From assembly GCF_002554705.1 (NCBI RefSeq), contig NZ_PDEP01000002.1:1-64000 (forward strand): a stretch of DNA of 64,000 nucleotides. Direction: 5' to 3'. A program made the translations under genes and the position numbers. The notes under the pieces were generated by a model. The model did no database searches. It was not told the DNA's origin and saw only the letters and a list, made by a program, of their open reading frames with translations. Each line of letters begins with the position of its first letter. Within the stretch, counting starts at the first letter, position 1. Below are positions 27,001 through 36,206 of the stretch, piece by piece. The DNA comes from Longimonas halophila (lineage in GTDB: Bacteria; Bacteroidota; Rhodothermia; Rhodothermales; Salinibacteraceae).

Positions 27001-30000
27001 TCGAGCACACTTTGCAGCGGATCGTTATTCAGGATCCGGATGCTTCCCGTGTATGGTCCTGGCTGAATGTCGCCGTTGAACGTGATGGCCAGCTCTTGCT
27101 CGCCATCTGGCGTCACGGTGCCTTCGTTGGGCTCAACCGTCACAGCGTCTGCCGGAAGCGGACGCACGCCCGGTTCACCTTCGACTTCAGAGAAGCCGTC
27201 GGCACGCAGGAGCCAGTTGCCGGGAATGCCCAACTCGTCGTTGTTTCCGAAGAGCCCGTTGTTGGGCAGGTCTTCGACGTCAAGTGCGTTCGGTCCGGCC
27301 AGGACGGTCCAAGAGGCGCCCTGCGGCGAACTGCTCTCATCGAGCGGTGCCGGAAACTCTCCGTCGGCATGATCACGATAGATCGCTGCCACGAAGAATA
27401 CCCCCTCTACCTCCACCGGAGCAATTTCCTCGGTGGTGAAGGTATCTGTGTGCGGCGCTTCTACCGTTGTTTCAACGGATTGCAGCAGTACCGCATCGCT
27501 GGGGTCGCCATCGTTGTTTGGATCGTTGTAAATCAACAGCTCAGCCGGGCCTCCTTCAGGAAAGCCGCTGCCTTCGCTTGATGCCCACGCCGACCCCAGA
27601 TTATCGATGACCGTCGCTTCTTCGACGGTTTCAAAGGCATTCAGCCAGAGAATATCACCGCCACCTTGCGTGCCCAGCGCGTTCTCACTCGATCCATCGT
27701 CGAGCTGATACACAAAGTCGCTGGCCTGGTAAGGCGCAGCCGACATGAGTCCAGCACGCGAGGGTGTGTCCGAGGCGAGAAGATCCGCGTTGCCGGTGTG
27801 CTGCGTGGCAGCATCGGCGCTGTAAGGAGCGGATACGGCAGATGGAGCCAGGTTAGCTGCACCACCCACGATGTTGACCTCATACTCGAGTTCGCCTTCG
27901 CCCGCGTTGCTTACGAGAAGCGTTTCTTCAAGCGTCTCCTCGAACGGAACGGTTACATCGAAGGATTCCGGATCGGCTGCAATGGAAGGAGCAGCGAGTC
28001 CTTCGCCAACAACAGCGACCTCAGCGGTCGGCTTGTTCTCGGCATTGCTTTCGATGGCAATAGTGCCAACTCGCACGCCGGTCTCAGATGGCGTAAACTC
28101 GACCTCAATTTCAGCCGTCTCGTTGTAAGCCAATGGTCCGGCAGACGTCGTAAGCGGCGTGAAGTCATCCGCGGCCGACGTAATGTTAGCGACCTCAAGG
28201 GTATCGCTACCCAGGTTGGTGATGTCGAACGTGAGGGTACCCGTGCTTCCCACCAGACGCTCATCGAACTCCAGCGTACGCGGATCCAGCACAATCTGTG
28301 GCGGACCGGCGTCAATGAAGAGTTCGACAGGCACATCGAGGGGGCTGTTCGCAAAGTCGTTGCTGAACAGGCTAATGTTGCCCTCGTAGTTGCCGGGATC
28401 AGAAGCCGTTCCATCGAACGTAACGGTGAGATCCTGGCTTCCGCCCGGCTCAACCGTTCCTTCGTTTGGAGCAACAGCAACGATGGGCGCGCCCGCATCA
28501 GCGCGGAGGAGCCAGTTCCCCGGCAGGTCGACATCATCGACGTTGGCCGGAGGCACATCGTTGGCCCCAAGATCTTCCGCATCAAAACTGTTCGGTGCAC
28601 TGGATCCAACGACCCACGAAGCACCTTCTGATGTGTCCTGATCTTGTGGAGCCGGGAACTCGTCTGCTCCCTGATCAACATAGAGCGCCGCCACGAAGAA
28701 TACACCTTCGACCTGTGTTGGGGCGATGGAGGCTTCCGTGAACTCGTCGGTGTGCGGGCTTTCAACCGTCACCTCAACGCGATCAAGCAAGACCGCATCG
28801 CTGGGGTCTCCGTCGTCGTTCGGATCTTCGTAAAGCAGGAACTCAGCAACGCGTCCTTCAGGAACACCTTCCTGTCCAGAAGCTCCCCAGGCCGAAGCAA
28901 TCGAGGTTATTGTGGTTGCGCCGTCGACAACTTCGAAAGCGTTCATCCACATCACGTCGCCCCCATCGGTCAAGCCGATGGCATCTTCGGAGCTTCCGTC
29001 GTCTACCTGGTAGATGTAGTCGCTGGCCTGGTAAGGCTGTTGCCCTGCCGGGCGTGCATTGCCCGAGGCCTGAAAGGCATCGGCGTTGGCCGAGCTGGTG
29101 CGTCCGGCAAACGGAGCAGCTACCGCACTCGGTTCTACGTCTTCGCCATTGGTGCTAAACACCGCCTCGTATTCGAGGTCGTTGCCGCCGCTGTTGCTTA
29201 CGCTAAGCGTGCGCTCGGCGATCGATCCGAGATCGACAGTTACGTCGAAGGCGTCTGGATCTACAGCGATTTCAGGCGCTTCCAACCCTTCGCCACTCAC
29301 GGAAACCGTAGTTTCAGGAGCGTTGTCGGCATTGCTCGCTACTGTAACTGCTGCATCGAACGTACCGACCGAGGTTGGAGCGAACGTGACCGGAATGCTT
29401 ACCGGGGCGTCGTCGAACGCCACTGTAATTGGCGTTTCAACGTCAACCGCGAACTGGTCGCTATCGGACTCGATGCTGGTGATCTCCAGATCTTCGCCGC
29501 CGGTGTTGTTGACGGTGAAGGATGCTGTAGCTTCTCCATTTTCGAGCACCGGATCGAACGCAATTTCAGCCGGATCCACCGCAATTTCGGGCGGGCCCGC
29601 AGTTACGCTGACGTTGAACGGAATGACAGACGTTGCTGCATTCGGATCGTTGCTTGCAAGCGGCAGGGTGTTTTCGTAGTCCCCTGCGCCCACGCCGGTT
29701 GCATCCAGCGTTACGGTGATATCATCACTGCTTCCACTGGAGAGCGACCCGGAGGCCGGGCTCACATCAGCAATGAAGTCGGGGACCGCGGCAATGTCTA
29801 CCGCCAACCCGTCTTCGACATAGCTGGTATTGAACGCAACTTGAAGTCCATCCAATCCCTCTGCATTCTCGACTCCAACCGTAGCTTCTTGGGCTGGGGT
29901 CATTGAAAGGTACTGGTAACGGACCGCTCCATTGGAATTCAGGATCACCTGGAAGGTGTTTGAACCATCTCCACCAAAGAACGGGATATCCGTGTACTGA

Positions 30001-32498
30001 ACGATAAACTGATTGCCATCGGCCAGATAATGGACGCTTCCACCGCTCGACGGATCAAGGTCATCCCAGAACGGGGCGATAATGTCGTTCGGATCGTCCG
30101 TATTCGGGATTTCATCGTTTGAAAAGTCCGTCCCGTCGGCTCCAAACGTCAGATATCCATTCGACCCAATCGTGACTTCTTCTTTGGTCTCTCCGTAGAA
30201 GTCGAAGCTAAAGGGCAAGGACACCGTTTCCGAATCGTCATCACCAAGTGTGACGGAGGTGCCCTCACCGGTAATGTCGGTCCAGTTGAAGGACGGTCCG
30301 CCCGGCTCATTGCTATCGATCCAGCGGTATCCGAACTCATCGGGTCCACCCGCGCCTAACAGCACCGGATGACCGGCTCCAGCATTGGGATCTTCGCCCT
30401 TGCTAAAGTTACGTGTCAGCCCAAGGGATGACGTATCGTTCGTTTCGATGCCCGACTGGCTCAGCAGATTCTGAGCAGCGATGCTGGGGAAGCTGTATTC
30501 GAGCGTGCTTCCCGCACTTCCGGTGTTTTCAACAGTGAGGCTTGTTGTCGTCGTACTGTTGATCTCAAGCGACGCATCTACCGACGCAGGGCTAAATGCC
30601 AGCTCGGGAGCCGGGCCTGTATTGGCAGACGGCGAGTTCGAAAGGTCGGAGCTATTGCCAAGTGCGTCAATCGCCTTGATGGAAAAGTAGACCTCTTCCT
30701 CAAACGGAAGGCCCTCGGCAGTGAAGCTTTCAGTTTCGCCTGCTTCCTGCGGGGCTGGTAGGCCCTCGATAGGCGTTGCCGCGTCGAACGCAGCCTCGCT
30801 ATCAATCGGGCCATCCGTGCTGTAACGCAGATCATAGCCCGTGGCTGTGCCTTCATTTCCTGCTTCTCCGGTGGCCGTCCATTGCAGATTCACGACGGCG
30901 CCGGGCGTAATGTTGTTAGGCGTGACCACAGTCAGATCCGTAATGGGATCGGGCGGCGTGTCTTCAGCACTCAGAGCTGCAAACGCATTTACGCGCGGGC
31001 CGATAGGTTCATCGGCGATCGTTTCGTCGCCTGTACCCACGAGACGCGCCTCCACCTGCTCAGCCGTAAAGCCGGGCTCGTTCGACGCAATCAGGGCCGC
31101 GGCTCCTGCAACGTGCGGTGCTGACATGGAGGTACCGACCCATATGTCGCCCCCATACGTGCCTTGTGACGTATGAATGGTGCTGATGGTGGGATGGTCG
31201 AACGCCTCGCCTGTAGGAGCAGAGATGTCTACCCAGTCGCCGAAGTTCGAACCAGAATATTTGTCGTCATTGTGCTGCGTACCCGCAACGGTAAAAGCAG
31301 GCTCGTAATAGCCCGGATACCATTCGTCGTCCGAGTCACTATTTCCAGCAGCAACCACTACGATGCCTCCATCCATGGGGGCATCTGGGCCACCTGCTTC
31401 AGCCACAAAGTAGTCAATGGCGTCAAGCAGCGGCTGTTCAAACACGCCAGGACTGGTGTATCCCCAACTATTGTTGGAGATAATAGCACCGTTGTCGGCT
31501 CCGTAAATCAGCGCTTCGGCGAACCCTGTCACGCTGCTTCCGAATGTCAACCCTGTCATGATGCGCACGCCGCTATCGGCGGTGCCATCACCGCCGGCTA
31601 CGCTTGCTACGCCTTCATTATTGTTGTTGCGCGCAGCAATCGTACCTGACACGTGCAGACCGTGCGAGTTGCCCTCTTGCGAGGGGTCTACAATTTCAGG
31701 ATTCGCGGTGCCATCAGCAAAGTTGTAGCCGTAAATGTCGTCGACATAACCATTGCCGCAGGTGTCGGTCCCGTCTTCTTCCTCACACGGGTTGATCCAG
31801 TAGCTGCCCTGCATATCGGGATGATCGAGCTCAATGCCCGAGTCAATCACCTGAACAATGACCTCCGAGCCCCCCATTTCGATGTCGTGGGCCTCAGGCA
31901 GATCAATGTCTGCATCGGGCGTTCCCCCCGTTTGTCCGGTATTGTTGAAGTGCCACTGATCTTCGTAAAGCGGATCGTTGGTCACATCGAGCCGTCCTTG
32001 CTCAACGTTCTCGACGAGTGCACGAACACGCTCAGTGCGTTCCGCGCGCGTCCCAACCTGCTGCTTTTTCAGCACATGGTCAGCCATTTCGACATTTGCG
32101 TCGGCATGGAAAGCGCTCACTGCGCTCCGCGTGATGCTCTCGGCATCTTCGGCCAGATACACGCGATACCACCGATCGAGCCCCCACTTGGCGTGGCGCT
32201 CGGCGTGGCGCTGATCCGTCGGAAACATGCGCTCGATGCGCTGGGCATCGAACTGGGCACTCAGCGCATCAATGCTGCTGATGCCCATCTGCGCAACATC
32301 GCCTGCATTTGACAGGCTGATGCCCGACTTTGCACTTTCGCTCACCTTAACGTGAAAGACTCCGTTTACGAGCGCATCGCTGGGCGCATCGTGATTCAGC
32401 GCTTGTCCCCAGGCCGTCGGGGCCAACAGGAATAGCGCCATCATCACCGGCCAAGCGCGCGCTGCACTTGATTGGATCCAATCCCACATTGCGGCCAT
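24012..32498 (-). CDS. Giant secreted S8 (subtilisin-like) protease with T9SS C-terminal sorting domain
   Basis: About 2,828 residues and strongly acidic. The ATG at 32498 puts the signal helix WPVMMALFLLAPTAWGQA close to the start; the frame is open further upstream. The S8 catalytic triad is complete: Asp in QVIDSGIELDHPD (near 218), His in SHGLHVSGTIAA (near 279), Ser in GTSMSAPHVAGAAAL (near 457). An FN3-like domain (516-620) follows, then Hydin/SPD-2-like beta modules. Two larger modules occur twice in mirror order: A (~632-920), B (~1074-1336), B' (~1503-1777), A' (~1948-2250). A PKD/cadherin-like stretch comes next, and the last ~85 residues (AYPNPVQSQATVQYTL ... VYDMLGRRVATL ... ASGVYFGRL) are a type A Por/T9SS sorting domain. 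It is expected on the cell surface or secreted through T9SS. Confidence 0.93.
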   Translation of the reverse strand: MAAMWDWIQSSAARAWPVMMALFLLAPTAWGQALNHDAPSDALVNGVFHVKVSESAKSGISLSNAGDVAQMGISSIDALSAQFDAQRIERMFPTDQRHAERHAKWGLDRWYRVYLAEDAESITRSAVSAFHADANVEMADHVLKKQQVGTRAERTERVRALVENVEQGRLDVTNDPLYEDQWHFNNTGQTGGTPDADIDLPEAHDIEMGGSEVIVQVIDSGIELDHPDMQGSYWINPCEEEDGTDTCGNGYVDDIYGYNFADGTANPEIVDPSQEGNSHGLHVSGTIAARNNNNEGVASVAGGDGTADSGVRIMTGLTFGSSVTGFAEALIYGADNGAIISNNSWGYTSPGVFEQPLLDAIDYFVAEAGGPDAPMDGGIVVVAAGNSDSDDEWYPGYYEPAFTVAGTQHNDDKYSGSNFGDWVDISAPTGEAFDHPTISTIHTSQGTYGGDIWVGTSMSAPHVAGAAALIASNEPGFTAEQVEARLVGTGDETIADEPIGPRVNAFAALSAEDTPPDPITDLTVVTPNNITPGAVVNLQWTATGEAGNEGTATGYDLRYSTDGPIDSEAAFDAATPIEGLPAPQEAGETESFTAEGLPFEEEVYFSIKAIDALGNSSDLSNSPSANTGPAPELAFSPASVDASLEINSTTTTSLTVENTGSAGSTLEYSFPSIAAQNLLSQSGIETNDTSSLGLTRNFSKGEDPNAGAGHPVLLGAGGPDEFGYRWIDSNEPGGPSFNWTDITGEGTSVTLGDDDSETVSLPFSFDFYGETKEEVTIGSNGYLTFGADGTDFSNDEIPNTDDPNDIIAPFWDDLDPSSGGSVHYLADGNQFIVQYTDIPFFGGDGSNTFQVILNSNGAVRYQYLSMTPAQEATVGVENAEGLDGLQVAFNTSYVEDGLAVDIAAVPDFIADVSPASGSLSSGSSDDITVTLDATGVGAGDYENTLPLASNDPNAATSVIPFNVSVTAGPPEIAVDPAEIAFDPVLENGEATASFTVNNTGGEDLEITSIESDSDQFAVDVETPITVAFDDAPVSIPVTFAPTSVGTFDAAVTVASNADNAPETTVSVSGEGLEAPEIAVDPDAFDVTVDLGSIAERTLSVSNSGGNDLEYEAVFSTNGEDVEPSAVAAPFAGRTSSANADAFQASGNARPAGQQPYQASDYIYQVDDGSSEDAIGLTDGGDVMWMNAFEVVDGATTITSIASAWGASGQEGVPEGRVAEFLLYEDPNDDGDPSDAVLLDRVEVTVESPHTDEFTEASIAPTQVEGVFFVAALYVDQGADEFPAPQDQDTSEGASWVVGSSAPNSFDAEDLGANDVPPANVDDVDLPGNWLLRADAGAPIVAVAPNEGTVEPGGSQDLTVTFDGTASDPGNYEGNISLFSNDFANSPLDVPVELFIDAGPPQIVLDPRTLEFDERLVGSTGTLTFDITNLGSDTLEVANITSAADDFTPLTTSAGPLAYNETAEIEVEFTPSETGVRVGTIAIESNAENKPTAEVAVVGEGLAAPSIAADPESFDVTVPFEETLEETLLVSNAGEGELEYEVNIVGGAANLAPSAVSAPYSADAATQHTGNADLLASDTPSRAGLMSAAPYQASDFVYQLDDGSSENALGTQGGGDILWLNAFETVEEATVIDNLGSAWASSEGSGFPEGGPAELLIYNDPNNDGDPSDAVLLQSVETTVEAPHTDTFTTEEIAPVEVEGVFFVAAIYRDHADGEFPAPLDESSSPQGASWTVLAGPNALDVEDLPNNGLFGNNDELGIPGNWLLRADGFSEVEGEPGVRPLPADAVTVEPNEGTVTPDGEQELAITFNGDIQPGPYTGSIRILNNDPLQSVLDVPVDMLVDAGPPEVALDPESLTFDGTLVGASRTLTFEISNAGGNPLIIDSVTSDSEDFIIEDDLAFDVRDDTTEVSVEFAPTAVGTRSGVITLQTNIGEDETVTLPVEGEGLVPPALALNPDVLQNVQQTNTQEDVPLTISNDGDSGSTLNYSFPAFAAQNVLSQPGVERNNTSSVVNGTRSFEKGDADPHAGQGHPVQLGAGGPDGFGYRWIDSNEFGGPSFEWVDISENENAVALDLTDDFLGTPSVEVDLPFEFDFYGEAKTSVRVDNNGFLFFDSPSGNYFINQEIPTPGAPNGIVAPFWVDLNPDAGGNVYVYDDSENNRFIVQYNEVPPFALGETEDAYTFQIILTAEGMIRYQYLDMDGPTSGATVGVENADGSDGLQVAFGTDYIENNLAVDIAFVPQFIANVEPASGSIGSGESESVQVTFDSEGLDVGVYGQEGRFGLGVSTNDPRATFGYTPAVLSVVGENGPTIADAPADQELTLGGAPFEVDLSTVFTDPIGDGLEYSIEASNPALVDAALEGSTLTVTPTGAGISTVSIAASNADGEARAEFAATVGQLAVDVSRDFGGQAADATNYRLVALPGDISLPMSDVVAGEVGLDWQAYWDNGADADALVQYDGTETFTFEPGRGFWLTGQSAWEHQGEYNAIELDRPDGRVAVPLHDGWNIVSNPMGMDLDWAAVEALNEGSFQPLWAFNGAFSESETLGSAMSGEAYYFLNDGGLNELVLQPGEEQPEPPSETAGAATPDTDPLISMAATLVDRPDVTSTVQLGVTESSATAKPLVGPPSAFEAVSLRIQPDADDQALASAETQPPLMRSQRTMSGEGETFTLTLRTQAEGPVEIRFSDLTALNGREAALLHPSAGTTYDLSTNSTVTLEPDSDEITLRVAIGTQAFVDGAVDEVLPTELTLTAYPNPVQSQATVQYTLTEAEDVRFEVYDMLGRRVATLTNERKQAGVHEVPFDASQLASGVYFGRLHVGGQTLTQKITVVR

Positions 32499-32996
32499 GT
32501 GCCCCTCTGGGGGCCCCGTGCCATTATGAGATGGATCTGTATCGTTCCAATGATCCATAACTGCAGTTGGTGTACGGTCAGAAAATTGCGAGTACCGTGT
32601 ACTGGCTCCATCTTGGTGGAGACCGGATGTACCTGAAGACACACTGGGTCCCTGTAGCCGCTGGAGTAGATTGCCGTACGGCGGTAGGGGGCGAACGCCC
32701 TTCCATGCACACGGAAAGCCGTCCACTGCCCAGCATTCTTAAACTGTCTCAATAAGGCATCGGCGCGCATACAACGATACGAACTGACTCGATTATGCGC
32801 TTGGGGGACAAGCAGGTACGGCTTTGAACCGCACCTTTTGCACGATGCGTATATTATCGTAACATGACGCTCACAGAAGGGCAAACATGAACTTCACTTT
32901 TATCGTGAACAAGGGATGAACTGACCTGCAGATGCGGAGGTGTGTTTTTTGTACGATGGCAGACGTAAGGCAGTATCTGTTGCGCACGATGCTGCC
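32499..32996. other. Intergenic region upstream of the S8 protease
   Basis: About 500 bases. The first ~230 bases upstream of the protease ATG stay open in its frame but encode a sequence without a signal peptide or known domain, so they are treated as non-coding. The rest is AT-richer and should hold the protease promoter; no confident boxes or palindromes were found. Confidence 0.45.
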
Positions 32997-34193
32997 TTAC
33001 TCGCCAGCGGCCACAGGCACCCATGCGCTGTAGTAATGCTGTGCACCAAGCATCACAATCGACATCCCAGCCAGAAGCATGGCCAGTCCAGCAAAGGCTA
33101 CGCCCCACCCCCACACATCGGCAGCAAAGCCCGTTGCCACGCTGCCCGTTGCCCCTAACACCATGTAGCTGGTGCGGATAAGCCCAAATCCGGCACCGCG
33201 CTCATCGGCGCTGAGGTGGTCCATGAACTTCGGAAGCAGCGCAGCCCCCCAGCTCATGGCAATGCCCACACAACCAGTGGCTACAACGAGCGCCTCCATG
33301 CTGCTTCCTACCACAAAGAGCCCGTACCCTACGGCTCCAACAGTCGTTGCTAACGTAGCCGCAGGGTACCGCCCAATACGATCAGAGAGCCCGCCCACAA
33401 GCGGCTGTCCCAGTCCCTGCACCACGAAATAGGCCGAGAAAAAGACACCGGCTCCTGCTTCTGTGTATCCATGGTGGGCGACCAGAAAGGTGGGAAGAAA
33501 TGACGCAGTGGCCTGCCACACAAACGCCCCCACAAATGCAAGAGCGCCTGTCCACAAGATCGGCGGACGCGCCAGCAGCTCGGCAATAGGGCGTACCCGA
33601 ATGCGTGTCCATACGGCGGTGTCTGGACGGCTTGGGGGGGTGTCGCGGACGGTCTTCACGAAAAGAAGAGCGGTGGGGATGGCCACCATAGCGCCAACGG
33701 CAACGGCGTATCGCCATCCGAACATAGCGCCCAGTGTACCCGCAGCAACCGGCGTAAGCACTCCGGCCAGGGGCGCTCCAGCAGAGTGGATGCCGATCGC
33801 TGTACCCGTTTGGCGGAACGTGCGCGTAAGCAGCGAGGTCGCCGCGCTGTAGTGCAGCCCGGCCATTGCCCCGAGGGCCACCGCTGCAGCAAAAAAGAGC
33901 GCGTACCCGTCTGCAATTGCCAAGAGTCCACTGGTTATAGCGGTACCTACTACCGCTGTGAGGACAACAACCCGCTCGCCCAGCCGATCGCCCAATAGGC
34001 CGCTGGGAAACTGCGAGAGCGCATAGGCCATCCACATCCCCGTAAGCGCAGCACCAATGGCCCCGTTCGACACCCCGAACTCGGCACTCATAGCGGGCAC
34101 TACTGGACTAATAGCCAAACGCGCAGCCATCGTCGCGAAAAAGGCCAGGGTACATGCGGCCAATACGGCTCCGTTATAAGACCACAGGTTCAC
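32997..34193 (-). CDS. Major facilitator superfamily transporter
   Basis: A 398-residue 12-helix transporter. The loop 2-3 motif A is GLLGDRLGERVVVL and its second-half counterpart is GGLSDRIGRYPAATL, both diagnostic of MFS. The GTG at 34193 is taken as the start because the first helix (NGAVLAACTLAFFATMAAR) follows at once; an upstream ATG at 34301 would add 36 polar residues. Transport class is not resolved; the pattern resembles nitrate/oxalate-type or sugar-phosphate antiporter-like carriers. It is monocistronic as far as can be seen. Confidence 0.87.
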   Translation of the reverse strand: MNLWSYNGAVLAACTLAFFATMAARLAISPVVPAMSAEFGVSNGAIGAALTGMWMAYALSQFPSGLLGDRLGERVVVLTAVVGTAITSGLLAIADGYALFFAAAVALGAMAGLHYSAATSLLTRTFRQTGTAIGIHSAGAPLAGVLTPVAAGTLGAMFGWRYAVAVGAMVAIPTALLFVKTVRDTPPSRPDTAVWTRIRVRPIAELLARPPILWTGALAFVGAFVWQATASFLPTFLVAHHGYTEAGAGVFFSAYFVVQGLGQPLVGGLSDRIGRYPAATLATTVGAVGYGLFVVGSSMEALVVATGCVGIAMSWGAALLPKFMDHLSADERGAGFGLIRTSYMVLGATGSVATGFAADVWGWGVAFAGLAMLLAGMSIVMLGAQHYYSAWVPVAAGE

Positions 34194-34653
34194 AGCGCAG
34201 TCAGCTTTGGGCGTAAAGATTGCGAACACCTGCGATACGAAAGGGAACCCGCTGCGGTCCTGTAGCGCGCAACGTGCCTGCAACATTGCCGGGCATTCCA
34301 TCGGATTATCGCATCCGCAATTCCGTACTCATCAGCAGGTGTAGCAATAGCTTCCCACTTTGCGTAATGCACCTGGTGTAATTTGGGACGCGTACTTGTT
34401 ACGTTATCTGATCCTTGTTTCAGTCGGGGCTTCTATGATGGGCGTTGTACAAAAACGGAGCAGTCCTCTGTACGTAAACCGTTCCAGGGTGCCCCTCTCG
34501 GTTTTAACAAGGGCGTTACGCCTACTACCCCCAAAATCACGAAGCCATAATGAACAATGCCCAATCCACAAATCTATGAGCAACGCTTGCGTGCGCCAAT
34601 GCTTTTACATATGCCGTCGATACTTTTGTAAGTGATGCGCGGGGCCTGCTCAA

Positions 34654-34672
34654 CGAGCCACAACCTGGCTCG
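34654..34672. promoter_or_regulatory. Inverted repeat upstream of the mevalonate cluster
   Basis: CGAGCCA-CAACC-TGGCTCG: perfect 7-base arms with a 5-base loop, 183 bases before the HMG-CoA reductase ATG. It could be an operator or part of an RNA leader. Confidence 0.35.
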
Positions 34673-34722
34673 GAGCCATGCATGAAGAACCCATGCGTGC
34701 AGACGCCCCTTACTCTGAGTTA

Positions 34723-34796
34723 GTTTACATGCTCGGCTCTACACAAGTCGAGCGGTCTTCTTGGCCCTGTGCGGGCTCCGATCCCGACATGTAAAC
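34723..34796. promoter_or_regulatory. Large inverted repeat upstream of HMG-CoA reductase
   Basis: GTTTACATG at 34723-34731 pairs perfectly with CATGTAAAC at 34788-34796, and the helix can extend by TCGG/CCGA after a one-base bulge. The roughly 48 enclosed bases contain further complementary stretches. It ends 58 bases before the HMG-CoA reductase ATG, so it would lie in the leader RNA or the promoter. Confidence 0.4.
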
Positions 34797-34854
34797 ATCT
34801 CTTGCAGATGAACGTGGTAACGAGAGTCCTTTGAATCTAAATACCTGTAGGGCA

Positions 34855-36171
34855 ATGAATAGCGGTAGCCCCACCAACGGTACAGCCTCGGCGCGTACCA
34901 CCCTCGAAAAACCAGCCCCAACGCAACGCGAGGAGCTTATTCAAGCCCTGGCCACTGGTCAACTCTCCCTCCACAAACTTCCGAAGGACCTCCCAGCGCG
35001 CGAGGCGGCGTCGATCCGGCGCGAGGCGCTTGAGCAAGCGGCCGATACCAAAACCAAAGGACTTGATCACTATTCGTTTGATGCTGAGGTCGTGTCGACC
35101 CGCAATTGCGAGAACCTCATCGGCGTGGCCCAGGTGCCCATGGGCGCGGTGGGTCCGGTACCGGTGCGCGGCGACTACATCAATGACGACCGCTACGTGC
35201 CACTGGCCACCACCGAGGGCGCCCTCATCGCCAGCGTGAACCGTGGCTGTGCCACCCTGCGGGCGGCCGACGGGGCTATTGTGCATGTGGAGGACGTAGG
35301 CATGACGCGTGCCCCCGTGTTTCGCACATCGGGCATCCGCGAGTCCACGGCCTTTACGGATTGGGTCGAAGACAACGAAGATGAGATTCGCACACAGGTT
35401 GAGGCTACCAGCCGCTACCTCAAGCTGAAAGACATCCGCCCGTTTTCGCTGGGCTCGACCGTGTTTCTGCGCTTTCGCTTCTCCACCGGCGACGCCATGG
35501 GCATGAACATGGCTACACTCGCATGCAATCAGGTCATCCAAGACCTCATTGTGCCCGAAACAGGCGTCGAGTTTGTCTCGCTTTCGGGCAACTACTGCGT
35601 CGATAAAAAGCCTTCCGCCGTAAACGTGCAAGAAGGTCGCGGCAAGCGTATCTTTGCCGAGGTTGAGCTTAGCGAGGAGGTGCTGAAGCGCTACCTGAAA
35701 ACGAATGCGGAAGACCTCACCGAGGTGCAGTACCGCAAGAACATGCTTGGCTCCACCGCAGCGGGTTCCATGGGCATGAACGCCCACTACGCCAACATGG
35801 TGGCGGCCTTCTTTGTGGCCACAGGCCAAGACATCGCGCAGGTTGTTGAGGGCGCGCTGGGCACCACCTGCATCGAAAAACGGGGCGACGGCGGCGTGTA
35901 CATCTCCATCTTTATGCCGGATGTGCCGCTCGGCGCCATTGGGGGCGGCACCACGCTGCAGACGCAGTCGGATGCGCTCTCGCTCATGGGCGTGGCGCTC
36001 GACCCCGACGAACCGGGCGCTGCGGCGATGCAGGTAGCTGAACTGCTGGGGGCAACCGTGCTCGCGGGCGAGCTCTCGCTCATGGGGGCTCTCAGCTCGC
36101 ACCACCTGGCACGGGCCCACAATGACCTGGGCCGCCCCACCCCGCCATCGAACGGCCACGCCGCACAGTAA
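34855..36171 (+). CDS. hmgA: HMG-CoA reductase (class I-like)
   Basis: A 438-residue enzyme that reduces HMG-CoA to mevalonate with NAD(P)H, the committed step of isoprenoid synthesis here. Class I features are present: ENLIGVAQVPMGAVGP, the catalytic Glu in PLATTEGALIASVNRGC, the Lys in DKKPSAVNVQEGRGK, the Asp in TGDAMGMNMAT, GAIGGGTTLQTQ and the C-terminal catalytic His in HHLARAH. No membrane anchor is present, so it is soluble as in archaea. The ATG at 34855 is chosen; a TTG 24 bases upstream is in frame. It leads the mevalonate cluster, with mevalonate kinase starting 35 bases later. Confidence 0.95.
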   Translation: MNSGSPTNGTASARTTLEKPAPTQREELIQALATGQLSLHKLPKDLPAREAASIRREALEQAADTKTKGLDHYSFDAEVVSTRNCENLIGVAQVPMGAVGPVPVRGDYINDDRYVPLATTEGALIASVNRGCATLRAADGAIVHVEDVGMTRAPVFRTSGIRESTAFTDWVEDNEDEIRTQVEATSRYLKLKDIRPFSLGSTVFLRFRFSTGDAMGMNMATLACNQVIQDLIVPETGVEFVSLSGNYCVDKKPSAVNVQEGRGKRIFAEVELSEEVLKRYLKTNAEDLTEVQYRKNMLGSTAAGSMGMNAHYANMVAAFFVATGQDIAQVVEGALGTTCIEKRGDGGVYISIFMPDVPLGAIGGGTTLQTQSDALSLMGVALDPDEPGAAAMQVAELLGATVLAGELSLMGALSSHHLARAHNDLGRPTPPSNGHAAQ

Positions 36172-36206
36172 CACCGCCGCCCCGTCGCTTTTCTGGATGC
36201 GCCTTT

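Larger units (their letters stand above)
34194..34854. other. Long intergenic region upstream of HMG-CoA reductase
   Basis: About 660 bases with no supported gene (a 91-codon frame at 34360-34635 has no recognisable content). It divides the divergent MFS and mevalonate genes and is locally AT-richer. Two inverted repeats near its downstream end, 34654-34672 and 34723-34796, are listed separately and suggest a structured leader or control region. Confidence 0.5.

Noticed and set aside
25745-30600. Repeated DNA within the S8 protease gene taken as mobile elements
   Set aside because: The repeats are in-frame protein modules with diverged DNA, not insertions.
34360-34635. Possible 91-residue small protein upstream of HMG-CoA reductase
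   Set aside because: No family, no signal or helix pattern of note, no ribosome site; composition looks random.
34837-36174. Minus-strand open frame of 445 codons
   Set aside because: Exact antisense of HMG-CoA reductase, whose catalytic residues are all on the plus strand.
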